Shown: positions 34,903 through 43,913 of the stretch, in pieces
Layout of the letters: every line of letters begins with the position of its first letter
How positions within the stretch are numbered: position 1 is the first letter of the stretch
Origin: Clostridium merdae
Lineage (GTDB): Bacteria > Bacillota > Clostridia > Oscillospirales > Acutalibacteraceae
Assembly (NCBI RefSeq): GCF_900176635.1
Contig: NZ_FXLN01000004.1
Span: 1-64,000 of the forward strand
Direction of reading: 5' to 3'
DNA: 64,000 nt
The notes under the pieces: generated by a model
What the model was told of the DNA's origin: nothing
Database searches by the model: none
Seen by the model: only the letters and a program-made list of their open reading frames with translations
Translations under genes and position numbers: made by a program

Positions 34903-35170
34903 GTAAACCTTTTCCCTATATACGTTATATGAGGGAAATATATAGAGTTATAGAGGTATATATACTTTATATTCCTTTATTTTTTATTTATATAAATAAA
35001 ATTGGTTTACATAGTTTACAAATAGAAATAATGGCTTTGTACTGCGGTTTTTTGTGTAAATCATCTTGTAAACTATGGAGTTAAATTTGGTTTACTTGGT
35101 TTACACCCATTTCTTGACCATGGTTTACAAGTTTACAAATTTCGGGTACTTGGTTTACATCTTGGTTTAC
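34903..35170. repeat. GTTTAC iteron cluster, putative replication origin
   Basis: Ten GTTTAC/GTAAAC hexamers: 34903(r), 35005, 35014, 35068(r), 35090, 35099, 35123, 35131, 35153 and 35165. Most are GGTTTAC or AGTTTAC. The part from 34915 to 35000 is very AT-rich, as an unwinding element would be. The right half lies inside the 3' end of the primase-helicase gene. Gene-free space is 34880-35080. Confidence 0.65.
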
Positions 35171-37606
35171 AACTTTTCCGATATATTTAAAGCCTTTTTG
35201 CGTGCCGTAGTTAGAGCCAAATCGCATTGTACTAACTCTTTCCCAACCGGGTAAAGCCCCTAAAATCTCGTTGATTCTGTGGGCATCTGCCTTGGGCATT
35301 GTGCGGTTTTCGCCAAGGCATTCACGCCATATTTCCAATGCGCAAACGCGGTCTCTGGGCATTAGTTGCAGGTCACCACGAACACTAGAAGACCAGAACA
35401 TATTTCGCCGAGCACTGTCCCACGAGAACCAATCTCCGGGTATCTGCTTTTCTAAGAAGGCTTCTATTTGCCCGCGCAAAGGATCTCTTTCCATGTGAAT
35501 CTCACGCCGTGAATCTGCTTCGGCTTCGAGCTCTTTCGAAAGAATTAGAGGTTCACCAAGCTGCCAACGCACAACGGATTCAGCCCATATCTGATTGACT
35601 GTCTCGGGAGTTAAATCCTTAAATACGTTCTTGCTAGGGTTCTGTACTCCTGTATCAACAGGCCAGAAACGACGGTTGCCTGTCGGGTCACGCAGGTACT
35701 CTTGGTTATTAGTAGTGCCGAAGAAAACGCAGTGCCTGGGGTGCTTTTCTGTACGCCGGGCGTAGGCCGCCCGGTACTGGTCTTCTGTCTTACTCAGGAA
35801 CTGCTTTACCAGTTTTACATCGGAGCGGCTAAGAGCTTCCAATTCTCCTATTTCTACTATCCATACACCGCGCAGTAGTTCAGCTGCTTCTTTGCCCTCA
35901 AAGGTACCAACGCTATTAGAAAACCATCCACGGCCAAGCCGGGAAAAGAAAGTCGTTTTACCGATGCCCTGAATACCCTGTACAACCGTCATAGTGTCAA
36001 ATTTGGTACCCGGTTCTATCGCACGGGCGACAGCTCCGACAAGTGCCTTGCGGGTCACAGCGCGGGTGTAAGGGCAATCTTCTGCGCCGAAGTAGTCAAT
36101 GTACAAGTTGTCTATGCGTGAAACTCCGTCCCACTGTAGGCTGTGTAAGTAATTTGAAACAGGATCAAAAGTATTTCTTTGTGCTACCAGTAAAACAGCA
36201 TCAGAAACAACCTCAGAAGAACGGAATTTAAGTACCTCATGAGTGTAATCTCGAATGCCTGCGTCATCGGCCTCGCCCCACTCGAATTCACCTTCGGCAT
36301 CGGTGCGAATGCCCCACGGCAGCGGAGCGATGCCCAGTAGCTGATTTGTGAAGGTGTTTAGCTTGATTCGGCCTTTTAATAGAGGGTCATGTTCTAGCAT
36401 TATGCGAACGTTGCGGGTGGATTTTGCTGGTAAACCCGATTGCGGACTAACCTGCAGCAGGTCCATCCAGTTAACGTCTGTAGCACCATCTTCGGGCAAA
36501 GGCACTGTTCCTGAGAAGTCTCTTGTCGCGGCCTCATAACGCTCTCTGTTGAGTAGAGTAGAAACTTCTTTATCCTGTACAGCCAGCTCGCACATGGCGG
36601 TATAAGATGGCAGCCTGATAGTTGGTGTGCCGGGTTGGGCTTCGTCGTCCTTATCAGAAAATAGATGATAGCGAACAAGGTCAAAGGCATTACAGAGTTT
36701 GCCACCTGCCGGGTCAGTAGCATGGTGGCTGAATATAAAAGTACCGTTGTCGTATAAGATAGCGCCGCCGGTCGTGCTACCACCTGTAAAGGTGTAGCGG
36801 TCGCTTATATTGTCTACTGGCTCATAGATACCTGGCAGGAACTTATCCATAGCGGACAGCACGTTGTATGTTCGGCAGAAAGCGCCGACAACACCGTGCT
36901 TTTCAACCGGGTCGCCTTGCTTGGCTGCCAGGCGTTTGTGTGGGTCTTGCACACCGGGTACCTGTGGCCAAATAGTAACATTGTGCCAATCTTGCCCAGC
37001 CTGCGCATAGAGTCCCAGAACACCATCAGCGGAAAGAAAAGGCTTATCTCCGAAAGTGTATATGTACTGACTATCTGAACAACAAGATGGCCAGTACATT
37101 AACCGGGAAGCCTCGAACGTGGACGGGTCGCACATCTCTATACCGATAAGCTGTGCAGCTTTGCGAGAAATTGGTTCGTACTCGTCGGCCGTGCAGGTAC
37201 GGTCTAAAGGTAGAATAATACGTAGTCGGGGAGCCTCTGGGGCGTGCTTGCGGGTGGAGTAAATGCAGTACCCGCAGCCAAGGCCATCTACCCGCCGCAG
37301 CACGTCGTCAGTGCCGCCGGCGGGGACGTGGTCAAGGTCAAGGGTTAGAATATCACGGCCATCGATGGCGTTTCCTTTGCGACGACCTCCGTCGTGGACG
37401 ACACCGCCTACAAAGCCGCCAACATCTTTCAAATTATCCTGTTGGGGCTTTGTCATGCGTAGGTAAGCGGTTAGCGTTTCAGTGCTGCGTACTGGTACGG
37501 CTAATTTATCGTAAAGCTCAGATATGTAGAGCTTCTGCGTCGGCCACTTGGTAGCATTGCGGCTGCCGGCGGCGCTGATGGTTATTTGCCGGTCATTTTG
37601 AAGCAT
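35081..37606 (-). CDS. VapE-type primase-helicase
   Basis: An 841-residue replication protein. The N-terminal half has primase-like features (L-T-L-D-L-D-H-V-P near 90, L-R-I-I-L-P-L-D near 130, S-R-L-M-Y-W-P-S). The C-terminal half is a VapE superfamily helicase: Walker A GIQGIGKTT near 545, Walker B in V-W-I-V-E-I-G-E-L, and F-F-G-T-T-N-N sensor. The last 30 residues are rich in V-N-Q because that region is written by the iterons. Such proteins start phage replication at an origin. ATG 37606 has AGGAG 13 bases upstream, a long spacing. Confidence 0.9.
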   Translation of the reverse strand: MLQNDRQITISAAGSRNATKWPTQKLYISELYDKLAVPVRSTETLTAYLRMTKPQQDNLKDVGGFVGGVVHDGGRRKGNAIDGRDILTLDLDHVPAGGTDDVLRRVDGLGCGYCIYSTRKHAPEAPRLRIILPLDRTCTADEYEPISRKAAQLIGIEMCDPSTFEASRLMYWPSCCSDSQYIYTFGDKPFLSADGVLGLYAQAGQDWHNVTIWPQVPGVQDPHKRLAAKQGDPVEKHGVVGAFCRTYNVLSAMDKFLPGIYEPVDNISDRYTFTGGSTTGGAILYDNGTFIFSHHATDPAGGKLCNAFDLVRYHLFSDKDDEAQPGTPTIRLPSYTAMCELAVQDKEVSTLLNRERYEAATRDFSGTVPLPEDGATDVNWMDLLQVSPQSGLPAKSTRNVRIMLEHDPLLKGRIKLNTFTNQLLGIAPLPWGIRTDAEGEFEWGEADDAGIRDYTHEVLKFRSSEVVSDAVLLVAQRNTFDPVSNYLHSLQWDGVSRIDNLYIDYFGAEDCPYTRAVTRKALVGAVARAIEPGTKFDTMTVVQGIQGIGKTTFFSRLGRGWFSNSVGTFEGKEAAELLRGVWIVEIGELEALSRSDVKLVKQFLSKTEDQYRAAYARRTEKHPRHCVFFGTTNNQEYLRDPTGNRRFWPVDTGVQNPSKNVFKDLTPETVNQIWAESVVRWQLGEPLILSKELEAEADSRREIHMERDPLRGQIEAFLEKQIPGDWFSWDSARRNMFWSSSVRGDLQLMPRDRVCALEIWRECLGENRTMPKADAHRINEILGALPGWERVSTMRFGSNYGTQKGFKYIGKVVNQDVNQVPEICKLVNHGQEMGVNQVNQI

Positions 37607-37687
37607 TTTGTTGAAGTCACTCCTTTACAAATGGAATAATATGGGGTAAGATATCAAATTAAATATAATAAGGGGAGGTGTAGCGCG

Positions 37688-38134
37688 ATGAGCGAGGGAG
37701 TTTTTGCTATATTGGGGGCAATTACAGGCGCAGTTACGAGTGGCACTATAGGTTATTATCAACAAAAGTATATCGCAAAGCGCACGGTGTCTATGGATAT
37801 CTGGAAACAGAAACAGGTTCTATTTAAAGAAATAACTAACTGTCTTATAGATATCACTAAAATGGATTCTGAGACACTAAACGAGAAAGATGCCGAGTAT
37901 CTAACCCGTGCACTAATTGGTTTTTCAAAATTCTATACAGAGCATAGGGGAGAATTTTATCTGTTTTTTGATCCTATATATCGCACACAAATTAACACTT
38001 TACATTCCAACATAGAAGAAAAACTGGAATCGGAGTATTTTTCAAGTGATGCTTGTGCAGATATAGTCTTTGAGTCGAAAAAATTATTAGAGAATACTAG
38101 AAACGATTTTAATAGATTAATGGAATCAGTTTAA
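37688..38134 (+). CDS. plus-strand moron, membrane-anchored helical protein
   Basis: A 148-residue AT-rich protein opposite to the replication genes. One N-terminal helix with small residues (FAILGAITGAVTSGTIGYY) is followed by a helical cytoplasmic part. GGGGAGG sits nine bases before ATG 37688, and TATAAT-like sequence is just upstream. Its stop converges with the polymerase stop (four-base overlap). Function unknown; the layout suits lysogenic expression. Confidence 0.75.
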   Translation: MSEGVFAILGAITGAVTSGTIGYYQQKYIAKRTVSMDIWKQKQVLFKEITNCLIDITKMDSETLNEKDAEYLTRALIGFSKFYTEHRGEFYLFFDPIYRTQINTLHSNIEEKLESEYFSSDACADIVFESKKLLENTRNDFNRLMESV

Positions 38135-40131
38135 TCCTTTGTGAAATAGTCCCCAATCCATCCTTCTGCTGACAACGGCAGACCAGGCGCCCATGAAATA
38201 GGTATACTCATTATTTGGCAGACCGATTTAAGGTCTGCCTTTTCTTTTGAATAGTCGATTACTACTTCATCATGAATGTGAAATACAATCGGGTACCCGG
38301 CGGCTTCCAGACGTTCAATATTTTCTGCCAAGCAATCGCGGGCGATTGCTTGTACGATGTTCTCTGTTAATTTGCCGCCATAGGATTCTATGGGTTCCCA
38401 TCGTTTGGTTGTCTGGTTCATGCCCCAATATTGAATAGATGGCTTTCCCCATTGATTGGTACCGAGCGAGGGTCGGGCATAGTAGAGCTTGCGGCCAGAA
38501 GGCAGAGTGACGGTAAGGAAATATTGGTCAGTATCATGGTCACCCTCTAAAGCAAACAGTAACCCACGTACACCCGCGGGTCGTCCTGTACGAACCACAC
38601 CAAGCGCGGCGTTTTCAACAGAGTACCAAAGGTCAACAATTCTCTTGTTGGCCTCTCGCCAACGGCGAACAATATCCGGTAAATCCTCTTCTGGTATTCC
38701 CATCTTGAGGGCACTCATTTTGATAAGTGCACCAGTAGAGCCTTGATAACCAAGTGCCAACGTCGCGACTTTACCCTTTTGACGCAGCTCGTATTCCGGA
38801 TGCCCTTTGACGATTTTCTCTATTGGCACACCAAACATGTTGGCTGCGGTCGCTTCGTAAATCTTGCCGTGGCCGCGGAATACGTCCAGAACCCAGTCCT
38901 CGCCAGCAAGCCACGCAATCACACGCGCCTCAATGGCGCTGAAATCGGCATCAACAAATTGATGCCCGGGAGCTGGAATCAGAGCCGTGCGTATTAGCTG
39001 AGAAAGGGTATCTGGTATACTGCCATAAATCAGCTGCAGGTGGTCAATCTTCCGGCCTTTGACCAATTCACGAGCCAGATCTAGCATGTCACCGTGAAGG
39101 TATGTTCTCGGTAAGTTTTGAGGCTGAATGATTCTGCCTGCCCATCGACCGGTTCGATTGGCTCCGTAATACTGCAGCAAACCACGTACTCGACCATCTT
39201 CACACACCGCCTCAGTCATGGCGGTGTATTTTTTTACACTTGTTTTAGAAAGTTCCTGCCTGATTTCTAAAGCCCGTCGAACCGTATCATTTGGAATCTC
39301 ACCTTCCAACATTGTTTTGACTGTTTCTTTTCGCAGGTCTGTAACTTGAGTACCAGTTTCTTTTGTGAGCCAACCAGAAAGCTGTGGAACACTGTTAGGA
39401 TTATCAAGACCGGTCAGCTGAACGGCTTCTTGTGTCAGCGTGTCGGTAATTGCCTCATTGCACTCCAGTGCCCCATAAATTAGGTCGAGGTCTACGGCTA
39501 CGCCGCGGGCATTAATACGCAAATCAGTTTCCCATTGCTTCTGAACAAAATCCGGTACTGGGAACGGTGACAAGCGGCGCTGTATCTCCTGTTCGGTAAT
39601 TACATCCTGCCGGTTGTACTCTTTGAAAAGTTTCCACTTCTCCGGTTCATGGTGAGGCAGTGTTCTTGTTCTGCCACCGTTTCGCGCTGTGGGCGTTGTA
39701 GGAGTACAGAATAGCTTTATCAGTGCTTTGCCAGTTGCCAGTTTGCGTTTGTCCTCTGGCAGACCCAAAGCGGCACCTGTAGCACCAAGGCCAGCAGTAT
39801 ATCCACAGTAAAGGCCGTGGAGCATTGTGTCGCGCCACTGGGTAAGCCATTTACCAGGGTCAGGAATGTAGAAATGTTTTGATAAGCAGTACCACTCAAA
39901 AGCAGCATTATAAGCGTGTTTTATAACGTCAGGCCGGTAAAGGCTGCTGATAATAGAGCCAGGAATCTCTTCGTTTTTTGCTAAATCAATAACCTGAACT
40001 GGTGCGCCGTCAAATGAGTAGGCAAACAGTAAGATTTCAAAATCCAGAGATTGCACATATTTGTACATGCCAGCCTTTTTGATATCCACAGAAGAAAAGG
40101 TTTCAAGGTCTATATTCAAATGATGAGCCAC
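38131..40131 (-). CDS. phage family A DNA polymerase
   Basis: A 666-residue Pol I-type enzyme. The 3'-5' exonuclease domain has D-L-E-T-F and later Y-N-R-Q-D-V. The polymerase domain has D-A-D-F-S-A-I-E-A-R (motif A), the R-Q-K-G-K-V-A-T-L-A-L-G-Y-Q-G O-helix (motif B) and H-D-E-V (motif C). No 5'-nuclease domain. It is the replicase of this phage. GTG 40131 has AAAGGAG eight bases upstream. Confidence 0.93.
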   Translation of the reverse strand: MAHHLNIDLETFSSVDIKKAGMYKYVQSLDFEILLFAYSFDGAPVQVIDLAKNEEIPGSIISSLYRPDVIKHAYNAAFEWYCLSKHFYIPDPGKWLTQWRDTMLHGLYCGYTAGLGATGAALGLPEDKRKLATGKALIKLFCTPTTPTARNGGRTRTLPHHEPEKWKLFKEYNRQDVITEQEIQRRLSPFPVPDFVQKQWETDLRINARGVAVDLDLIYGALECNEAITDTLTQEAVQLTGLDNPNSVPQLSGWLTKETGTQVTDLRKETVKTMLEGEIPNDTVRRALEIRQELSKTSVKKYTAMTEAVCEDGRVRGLLQYYGANRTGRWAGRIIQPQNLPRTYLHGDMLDLARELVKGRKIDHLQLIYGSIPDTLSQLIRTALIPAPGHQFVDADFSAIEARVIAWLAGEDWVLDVFRGHGKIYEATAANMFGVPIEKIVKGHPEYELRQKGKVATLALGYQGSTGALIKMSALKMGIPEEDLPDIVRRWREANKRIVDLWYSVENAALGVVRTGRPAGVRGLLFALEGDHDTDQYFLTVTLPSGRKLYYARPSLGTNQWGKPSIQYWGMNQTTKRWEPIESYGGKLTENIVQAIARDCLAENIERLEAAGYPIVFHIHDEVVIDYSKEKADLKSVCQIMSIPISWAPGLPLSAEGWIGDYFTKD

Positions 40132-40198
40132 AACTCGAACTCCTTTCTATAAAAATTAGTGGAAGGGCGCTTTATCCGTTAACGCCCTAGAAACGGTT

Positions 40199-40939
40199 TT
40201 ACAGCGGGATACCAGTAATCGGGTCAACCGGCCCTTGGTACGGCGGGGCTGCCGGAGCCTGATATTGAGGCGGTGCGTATGCAGGGGCCTGTGGTTGCCA
40301 AGGTGGTACACTGGCGGGTGTGTATCCCTGCTGCGGGTACTGTTGTGCGGGAGGGACCTGCTGGTAAGCGGGAGTATAAGGTGCGGAAACTTGCGGTTCT
40401 GCTGCACCGAAATCATCCTCTGCACTTGCACGAGAACCACCCAGCGGGTCACCATCTGCAATCTTCATCACGTTATCTAACGCAACGCCAATACCCTTGT
40501 TCTGTGGAGCATTGTAGCCGAAGAAGGTTACACCGACATGGGCATACATACCAGAGTAAATCTGTGTCGCATCCAGAATTGGCTGGAGGTTGAGGTCAAC
40601 CACAGTGACAGGGGATTTGTTGGAAGCCGTGAATACCCAGCAACCTTTGCACTCCTCCCCAAACGGCTGCCCGTCAGAAGGGCGAACACCGTCACCATCG
40701 TGTACACTGATTTTCGGTGTAGCAGGGAAAGCTTTGCCGTACTTCTCAATTGCTTTCTGTGTGGCATTAGCGACTGCTGCGTCAATCATAGTCCGGTTGG
40801 TTGCAGGATTCTTCGGTACCAACACCGTGCAGCTGTACTTGGGTTCTTGTCCGGGCTGTTGCGCATAAGGTTTGTCCAGATGTGTGTAAGAGAGACGGAC
40901 GTTCCTCAAAACGATATGTGCGGGATTGTTGTTAGCCAT
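40199..40939 (-). CDS. DUF2815 single-stranded-DNA-binding protein
   Basis: A 246-residue protein. The DUF2815 domain (about 1-165; V-R-L-S-Y-T-H-L, Y-S-C-T-V-L-V-P-K, D-G-D-G) is an OB-fold related to T7 gp2.5. The tail is Pro/Gln/Tyr-rich and disordered. I start at ATG 40939 with AAAGGAG eight bases upstream; the open frame continues to 41101 but without a site. It partners the DUF2800 nuclease. Confidence 0.85.
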   Translation of the reverse strand: MANNNPAHIVLRNVRLSYTHLDKPYAQQPGQEPKYSCTVLVPKNPATNRTMIDAAVANATQKAIEKYGKAFPATPKISVHDGDGVRPSDGQPFGEECKGCWVFTASNKSPVTVVDLNLQPILDATQIYSGMYAHVGVTFFGYNAPQNKGIGVALDNVMKIADGDPLGGSRASAEDDFGAAEPQVSAPYTPAYQQVPPAQQYPQQGYTPASVPPWQPQAPAYAPPQYQAPAAPPYQGPVDPITGIPL

Positions 40940-40955
40940 AAATGTATTTCTCCTT

Positions 40956-42179
40956 TTATTTGAAATCCTCTTCTGCAGAGGGTTTATTGGTAATTGCATC
41001 GCGTTTGTCTGATACAGGAGCAAGTGCTGGTTTGCCAGAGGATACAGTAACATGTGCGCCAGCAACTTCTGTAAACCGTGCTTTGCCCAGCATTTTTTCA
41101 ATGCCCGCCAGTGTCAGCGGTTTGCGTTCGTACAGCATTGCTTCCTCAATGCCTGCGGTGGTAATGTCGGCGAAAGCAGCGTCTGGATCGTCCCACACTC
41201 GGGTCTTGCGTCCTTCAACAGCTTTCCAACCGGGGATTTCTTTGCCCGCAAGGCATGATGTGATCGCATAATCTTTTAAGTCGGCAACCCACTTTTCCAG
41301 TGCGATTGCCTTTTCGAGCACACCGCCTACCTCTGCATCAGAGAGAAGTGGAGGCACTGGCAATTTGCCTGTTTTGGTCTTGCTGTTCGGCGCGCCAAAG
41401 TCTTCGAGAGCAGTGTACTGGTCAGCGCGTGCCCGGCAGGTGTTCTTTGCCCGGCAGAACCGGCACCAGTCACCACCACGGAACTCACCCTCACCAGCAA
41501 AGGCTTTCTCGGCTAGTGGCCGAACCGTGAATACTCCCCAGTCAACCAAATCATTTCGGGAGATACTCCACTCTTTGACTGTGTCGCCGTCTGCGCGGGG
41601 CTGAAAGATAGTAAGTACAATGTCGTGTATGTCATAAAGGGCGCCATACAATTCAAGGGCTCCTAAAGCATACAGCATCATCTGCGGATTGTTCTCAGCA
41701 GATACCGGTACTCCTTTGCCGAATTTAAAATCGATGATATGCAGTTCAGAGCCGCCCAGCACCAAGCAATCGCAGGTACCAAAGCCTCCTTTTGCATATC
41801 TATCAAAGTTCAATTCAACTTCTACAGAAACATGGGGTCTTTTAGGGTATGACATTACCACACCAGTAATATAGTCCAGATAATCATCTGTAGCGCTTAG
41901 CGTTTCCGGCCAGTATTCTTTTGGGTTACGCTCTTTACCGCTCTCATCGAACAGCTTAGTTTCGCCTAGTTTCTTTAATCGCCTCTTAAAAGTCTGTTCA
42001 CCCATAGGGTCGGTAAACTTCTTTTTCACTTTCAGCTCTGCCACATTGTGGGCCAATGTACCCTCCGCCGCCCAAGGGCTGGTCGTATCAGGCATTTTCT
42101 CTGTCAGTCTAACCGACGGGGGGCAGCTCATCCAGCGTTTAGCGCTTGAAGGGCCAAGGATTGAATGTTTTTTAGGCAT
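40956..42179 (-). CDS. DUF2800 Cas4/RecB-like nuclease
   Basis: A 407-residue PD-(D/E)XK nuclease. Catalytic residues are visible as G-T-C-D-C-L and H-I-I-D-F-K-F-G-K-G near 165-180. Cys in M-S-C-P-P-S and W-C-R-F-C-R-A-K-N-T-C could hold an Fe-S cluster, as in Cas4 and AddB. It likely acts in recombination-dependent replication together with DUF2815. Confidence 0.87.
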   Translation of the reverse strand: MPKKHSILGPSSAKRWMSCPPSVRLTEKMPDTTSPWAAEGTLAHNVAELKVKKKFTDPMGEQTFKRRLKKLGETKLFDESGKERNPKEYWPETLSATDDYLDYITGVVMSYPKRPHVSVEVELNFDRYAKGGFGTCDCLVLGGSELHIIDFKFGKGVPVSAENNPQMMLYALGALELYGALYDIHDIVLTIFQPRADGDTVKEWSISRNDLVDWGVFTVRPLAEKAFAGEGEFRGGDWCRFCRAKNTCRARADQYTALEDFGAPNSKTKTGKLPVPPLLSDAEVGGVLEKAIALEKWVADLKDYAITSCLAGKEIPGWKAVEGRKTRVWDDPDAAFADITTAGIEEAMLYERKPLTLAGIEKMLGKARFTEVAGAHVTVSSGKPALAPVSDKRDAITNKPSAEEDFK

Positions 42180-42758
42180 TTACAGTTTCGCCCCCATCTG
42201 GCGCAGGCATGTCGCAAATGCGCCAAACTGCTCTGGCTTGAGATCGCCTAAGCCCCGCACCTGAAACTGTGTGAGCAATGCGCGGCATTCCTGATGTTTG
42301 CCTGCGTCCATCAACTGCGCGGCACCTCGGGCGAGATCGTCAATCTGATAGGCAGGAGCTGCAGCTATCGGTGCGACAGGAGTCTGACTATCAGGCATTG
42401 CTGTAGGTGCCCCCGCTACCGGTATCGAGAGAGTCTGATTAGTTGAGAGGGCAATAGGGGCACTGTATACAGGTGCAGGTGTGACAACTGGGGCCGTATT
42501 TGCCACATCCATCATCGGGCTGCTTGGCATCGGTGCCGCCTGAGTAGGGCTTATAGGTACAGCGGGTTGGTACGGTTGCATTGGCGACGGTACTTCTGGT
42601 TGAACAGGAATAAGCTGCGTACTAGTTGCCTGCTCTGCAAGTGGCTGTGGAAGGGAGAGAATATCCGGTTGAATTTTTCGGGGTGCTAATACGGCGGCAA
42701 GCTGTTGAATAGCGGTTACGATTTCGGGGGCGGTAATCTCGATTACAATGTTTGACAT
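42180..42758 (-). CDS. phage early protein, Pro-rich
   Basis: A 192-residue protein. A short N-terminal helix (E-I-V-T-A-I-Q-Q-L-A-A-V-L) and a helical C-terminal domain (L-A-R-G-A-A-Q-L-M-D-A-G) flank about 95 residues of Pro/Ala/Val repeats. ATG 42758 has AGGAGG upstream. Probably a scaffold for the replication genes; unrecognised. Confidence 0.72.
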   Translation of the reverse strand: MSNIVIEITAPEIVTAIQQLAAVLAPRKIQPDILSLPQPLAEQATSTQLIPVQPEVPSPMQPYQPAVPISPTQAAPMPSSPMMDVANTAPVVTPAPVYSAPIALSTNQTLSIPVAGAPTAMPDSQTPVAPIAAAPAYQIDDLARGAAQLMDAGKHQECRALLTQFQVRGLGDLKPEQFGAFATCLRQMGAKL

Positions 42759-42775
42759 AGGTAGTTCCTCCTAAA

Positions 42776-42804
42776 TTGATATTGTGAAATAGGAATGTTA
42801 TAAT
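42776..42804 (+). promoter_or_regulatory. strong promoter for the plus-strand gene at 42827
   Basis: TTGATA (42776), 17 bp and TATAAT (42799). Predicted transcription starts near 42811, so an ATG at 42803 inside the -10 box cannot be the start. Confidence 0.78.
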
Positions 42805-42826
42805 GTGGAAAAAGGGGGTAATGTTT

Positions 42827-43150
42827 TTGAATACAAATAACCCAACAAACGGAATTAAAAAAGTACAGTCTTTTCTCGGGGAACCATATGAGATAAAAGT
42901 GATTGACATGGAGAATGTTATTTACCGCAGATTAGGAGATGACTATGACCTCGAAGTTAGCGGCTTAGATAATAATCGTAAAACAATAGACGCAGATGTT
43001 TATGTTTGGAGAAAAATTCCCGGCGCTGAAATTATAGAAATTTATAACAGCATACACAGCTTAATCGACCTAAAGGATTTACTAGGCTCTATCTCGTTGA
43101 AGCATCGAAATCTTGACCCCGAAAAGCCACTGTTTGTAAAATCAAGATAA
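42827..43150 (+). CDS. plus-strand small protein inside the early region
   Basis: About 107 residues, no family recognised (Y-E-I-K-V-I-D-M-E-N-V-I-Y-R, D-Y-D-L-E-V-S-G-L-D). The start is TTG 42827, eight bases after GGGGG; ATG 42821 is too close to the site. It has its own strong promoter, runs opposite to all neighbours and its 3' end is antisense to the small gene at 43089. It looks like a lysogenically expressed moron. Confidence 0.72.
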   Translation: MNTNNPTNGIKKVQSFLGEPYEIKVIDMENVIYRRLGDDYDLEVSGLDNNRKTIDADVYVWRKIPGAEIIEIYNSIHSLIDLKDLLGSISLKHRNLDPEKPLFVKSR

Positions 43151-43250
43151 CGTCTTCTCGAGTAAGACCTTTCGTTTGTATGAGCTCTTCCAAAGCCTCT
43201 CGTTGATTGGGATTACCAGAGATAACAAACCGTCTAAATTCTGAAAGCAC
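43089..43250 (-). CDS. small phage early protein, 53 aa
   Basis: An ORF from GTG 43250 with AAAGGAGG eight bases upstream. The product is helical (S-E-F-R-R-F-V-I-S-G-N, E-A-L-E-E-L-I-Q). It fills the gap between neighbouring early genes but its last 62 bases overlap the convergent plus-strand gene. The ribosome site makes translation likely; function unknown. Confidence 0.6.
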   Translation of the reverse strand: MLSEFRRFVISGNPNQREALEELIQTKGLTREDVILILQTVAFRGQDFDASTR

Positions 43251-43264
43251 AGATAAAGCCTCCT

Positions 43265-43447
43265 TTATTTGTTAGGCCTGTACACATTCAGACCGATTTT
43301 AATATCCTCAGTGCCTGGAACGGATTTGTTCCCTTCACTGGATGCGATGCAGATAGATTTACCGCTGCTTGAGGGGCCAAAGTTCTGCGACAGATCTACT
43401 TCAATTAGCAGCTTGCTGCCTTCTACAGACAGGGTTACGTTTTTCAT
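43265..43447 (-). CDS. small conserved phage protein
   Basis: A 60-residue beta-rich protein (V-T-L-S-V-E-G-S-K-L-L-I-E-V-D-L, then S-S-G-K-S-I-C-I-A-S-S-E-G). I recall it as a recurrent hypothetical in Clostridia phages. GGAGG lies eight bases before ATG 43447. It overlaps the upstream zinc-ribbon gene by 47 bases. Confidence 0.7.
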   Translation of the reverse strand: MKNVTLSVEGSKLLIEVDLSQNFGPSSSGKSICIASSEGNKSVPGTEDIKIGLNVYRPNK

Positions 43448-43673
43448 GAGATTTACCTCCGATAAGTTTCTTGAATTTAGAATCGCTTAGTTTATGAAAA
43501 CGGTCTGCAGACATCAGCATAGTACCTCCGGGGTGTTTTATTGCAACCATACTATCCGGCGGTTTTTGCTGTAGTACGACCGAAACAGATTCACTGCCGC
43601 AATGCTGACAATATCCAGCACTAATATCGATGCTACTGCACACAGGGCAGTAGTCAGGAGTTATGGAAGTCAC
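43401..43673 (-). CDS. small zinc-ribbon phage protein
   Basis: A 90-residue protein with an N-terminal zinc ribbon (Y-C-P-V-C ... Y-C-Q-H-C-G) and a basic C-terminus. GTG 43673 follows GAGAGGA by seven bases. The last 15 codons overlap the next gene in another frame. Possibly nucleic-acid binding. Confidence 0.62.
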   Translation of the reverse strand: MTSITPDYCPVCSSIDISAGYCQHCGSESVSVVLQQKPPDSMVAIKHPGGTMLMSADRFHKLSDSKFKKLIGGKSHEKRNPVCRRQQAAN

Positions 43674-43695
43674 TTGACAAATCCTCTCTTTCAGA

Positions 43696-43896
43696 TTAGT
43701 ATGTGGATAGAATATTTACTTGTGCACCGCTATCCGATTGCAGTCGGGTGGCGGTTTTTCCTTTGTTCAGAGCATTTTCAGTAATTTGAAACCCCGCTTT
43801 GACTTGCTTCTTAAGCTGGCAAATCTGAATCTGCTGTGCCAGCGCTACTAAAGCAAGTGCCGCAAAGGATGCAGCTAGAGCTGTTGTAATAGGCAT
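43696..43896 (-). CDS. small membrane-anchored phage protein
   Basis: A 66-residue protein: one N-terminal hydrophobic helix (I-T-T-A-L-A-A-S-F-A-A-L-A-L-V-A-L-A) and a basic helical tail. AAAGGAG is placed eight bases before ATG 43896. Unknown. Confidence 0.6.
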   Translation of the reverse strand: MPITTALAASFAALALVALAQQIQICQLKKQVKAGFQITENALNKGKTATRLQSDSGAQVNILSTY

Positions 43897-43913
43897 GATG
43901 ATTCACTCCTTTC

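Noticed and set aside
34903..35170. CRISPR-like short repeats
   Set aside because: Only hexamers at irregular spacing in both directions; iterons fit better.
40940..41101. 54-residue N-terminal extension of DUF2815 protein
   Set aside because: It overlaps the upstream gene, looks non-native, and a clear ribosome site precedes ATG 40939.
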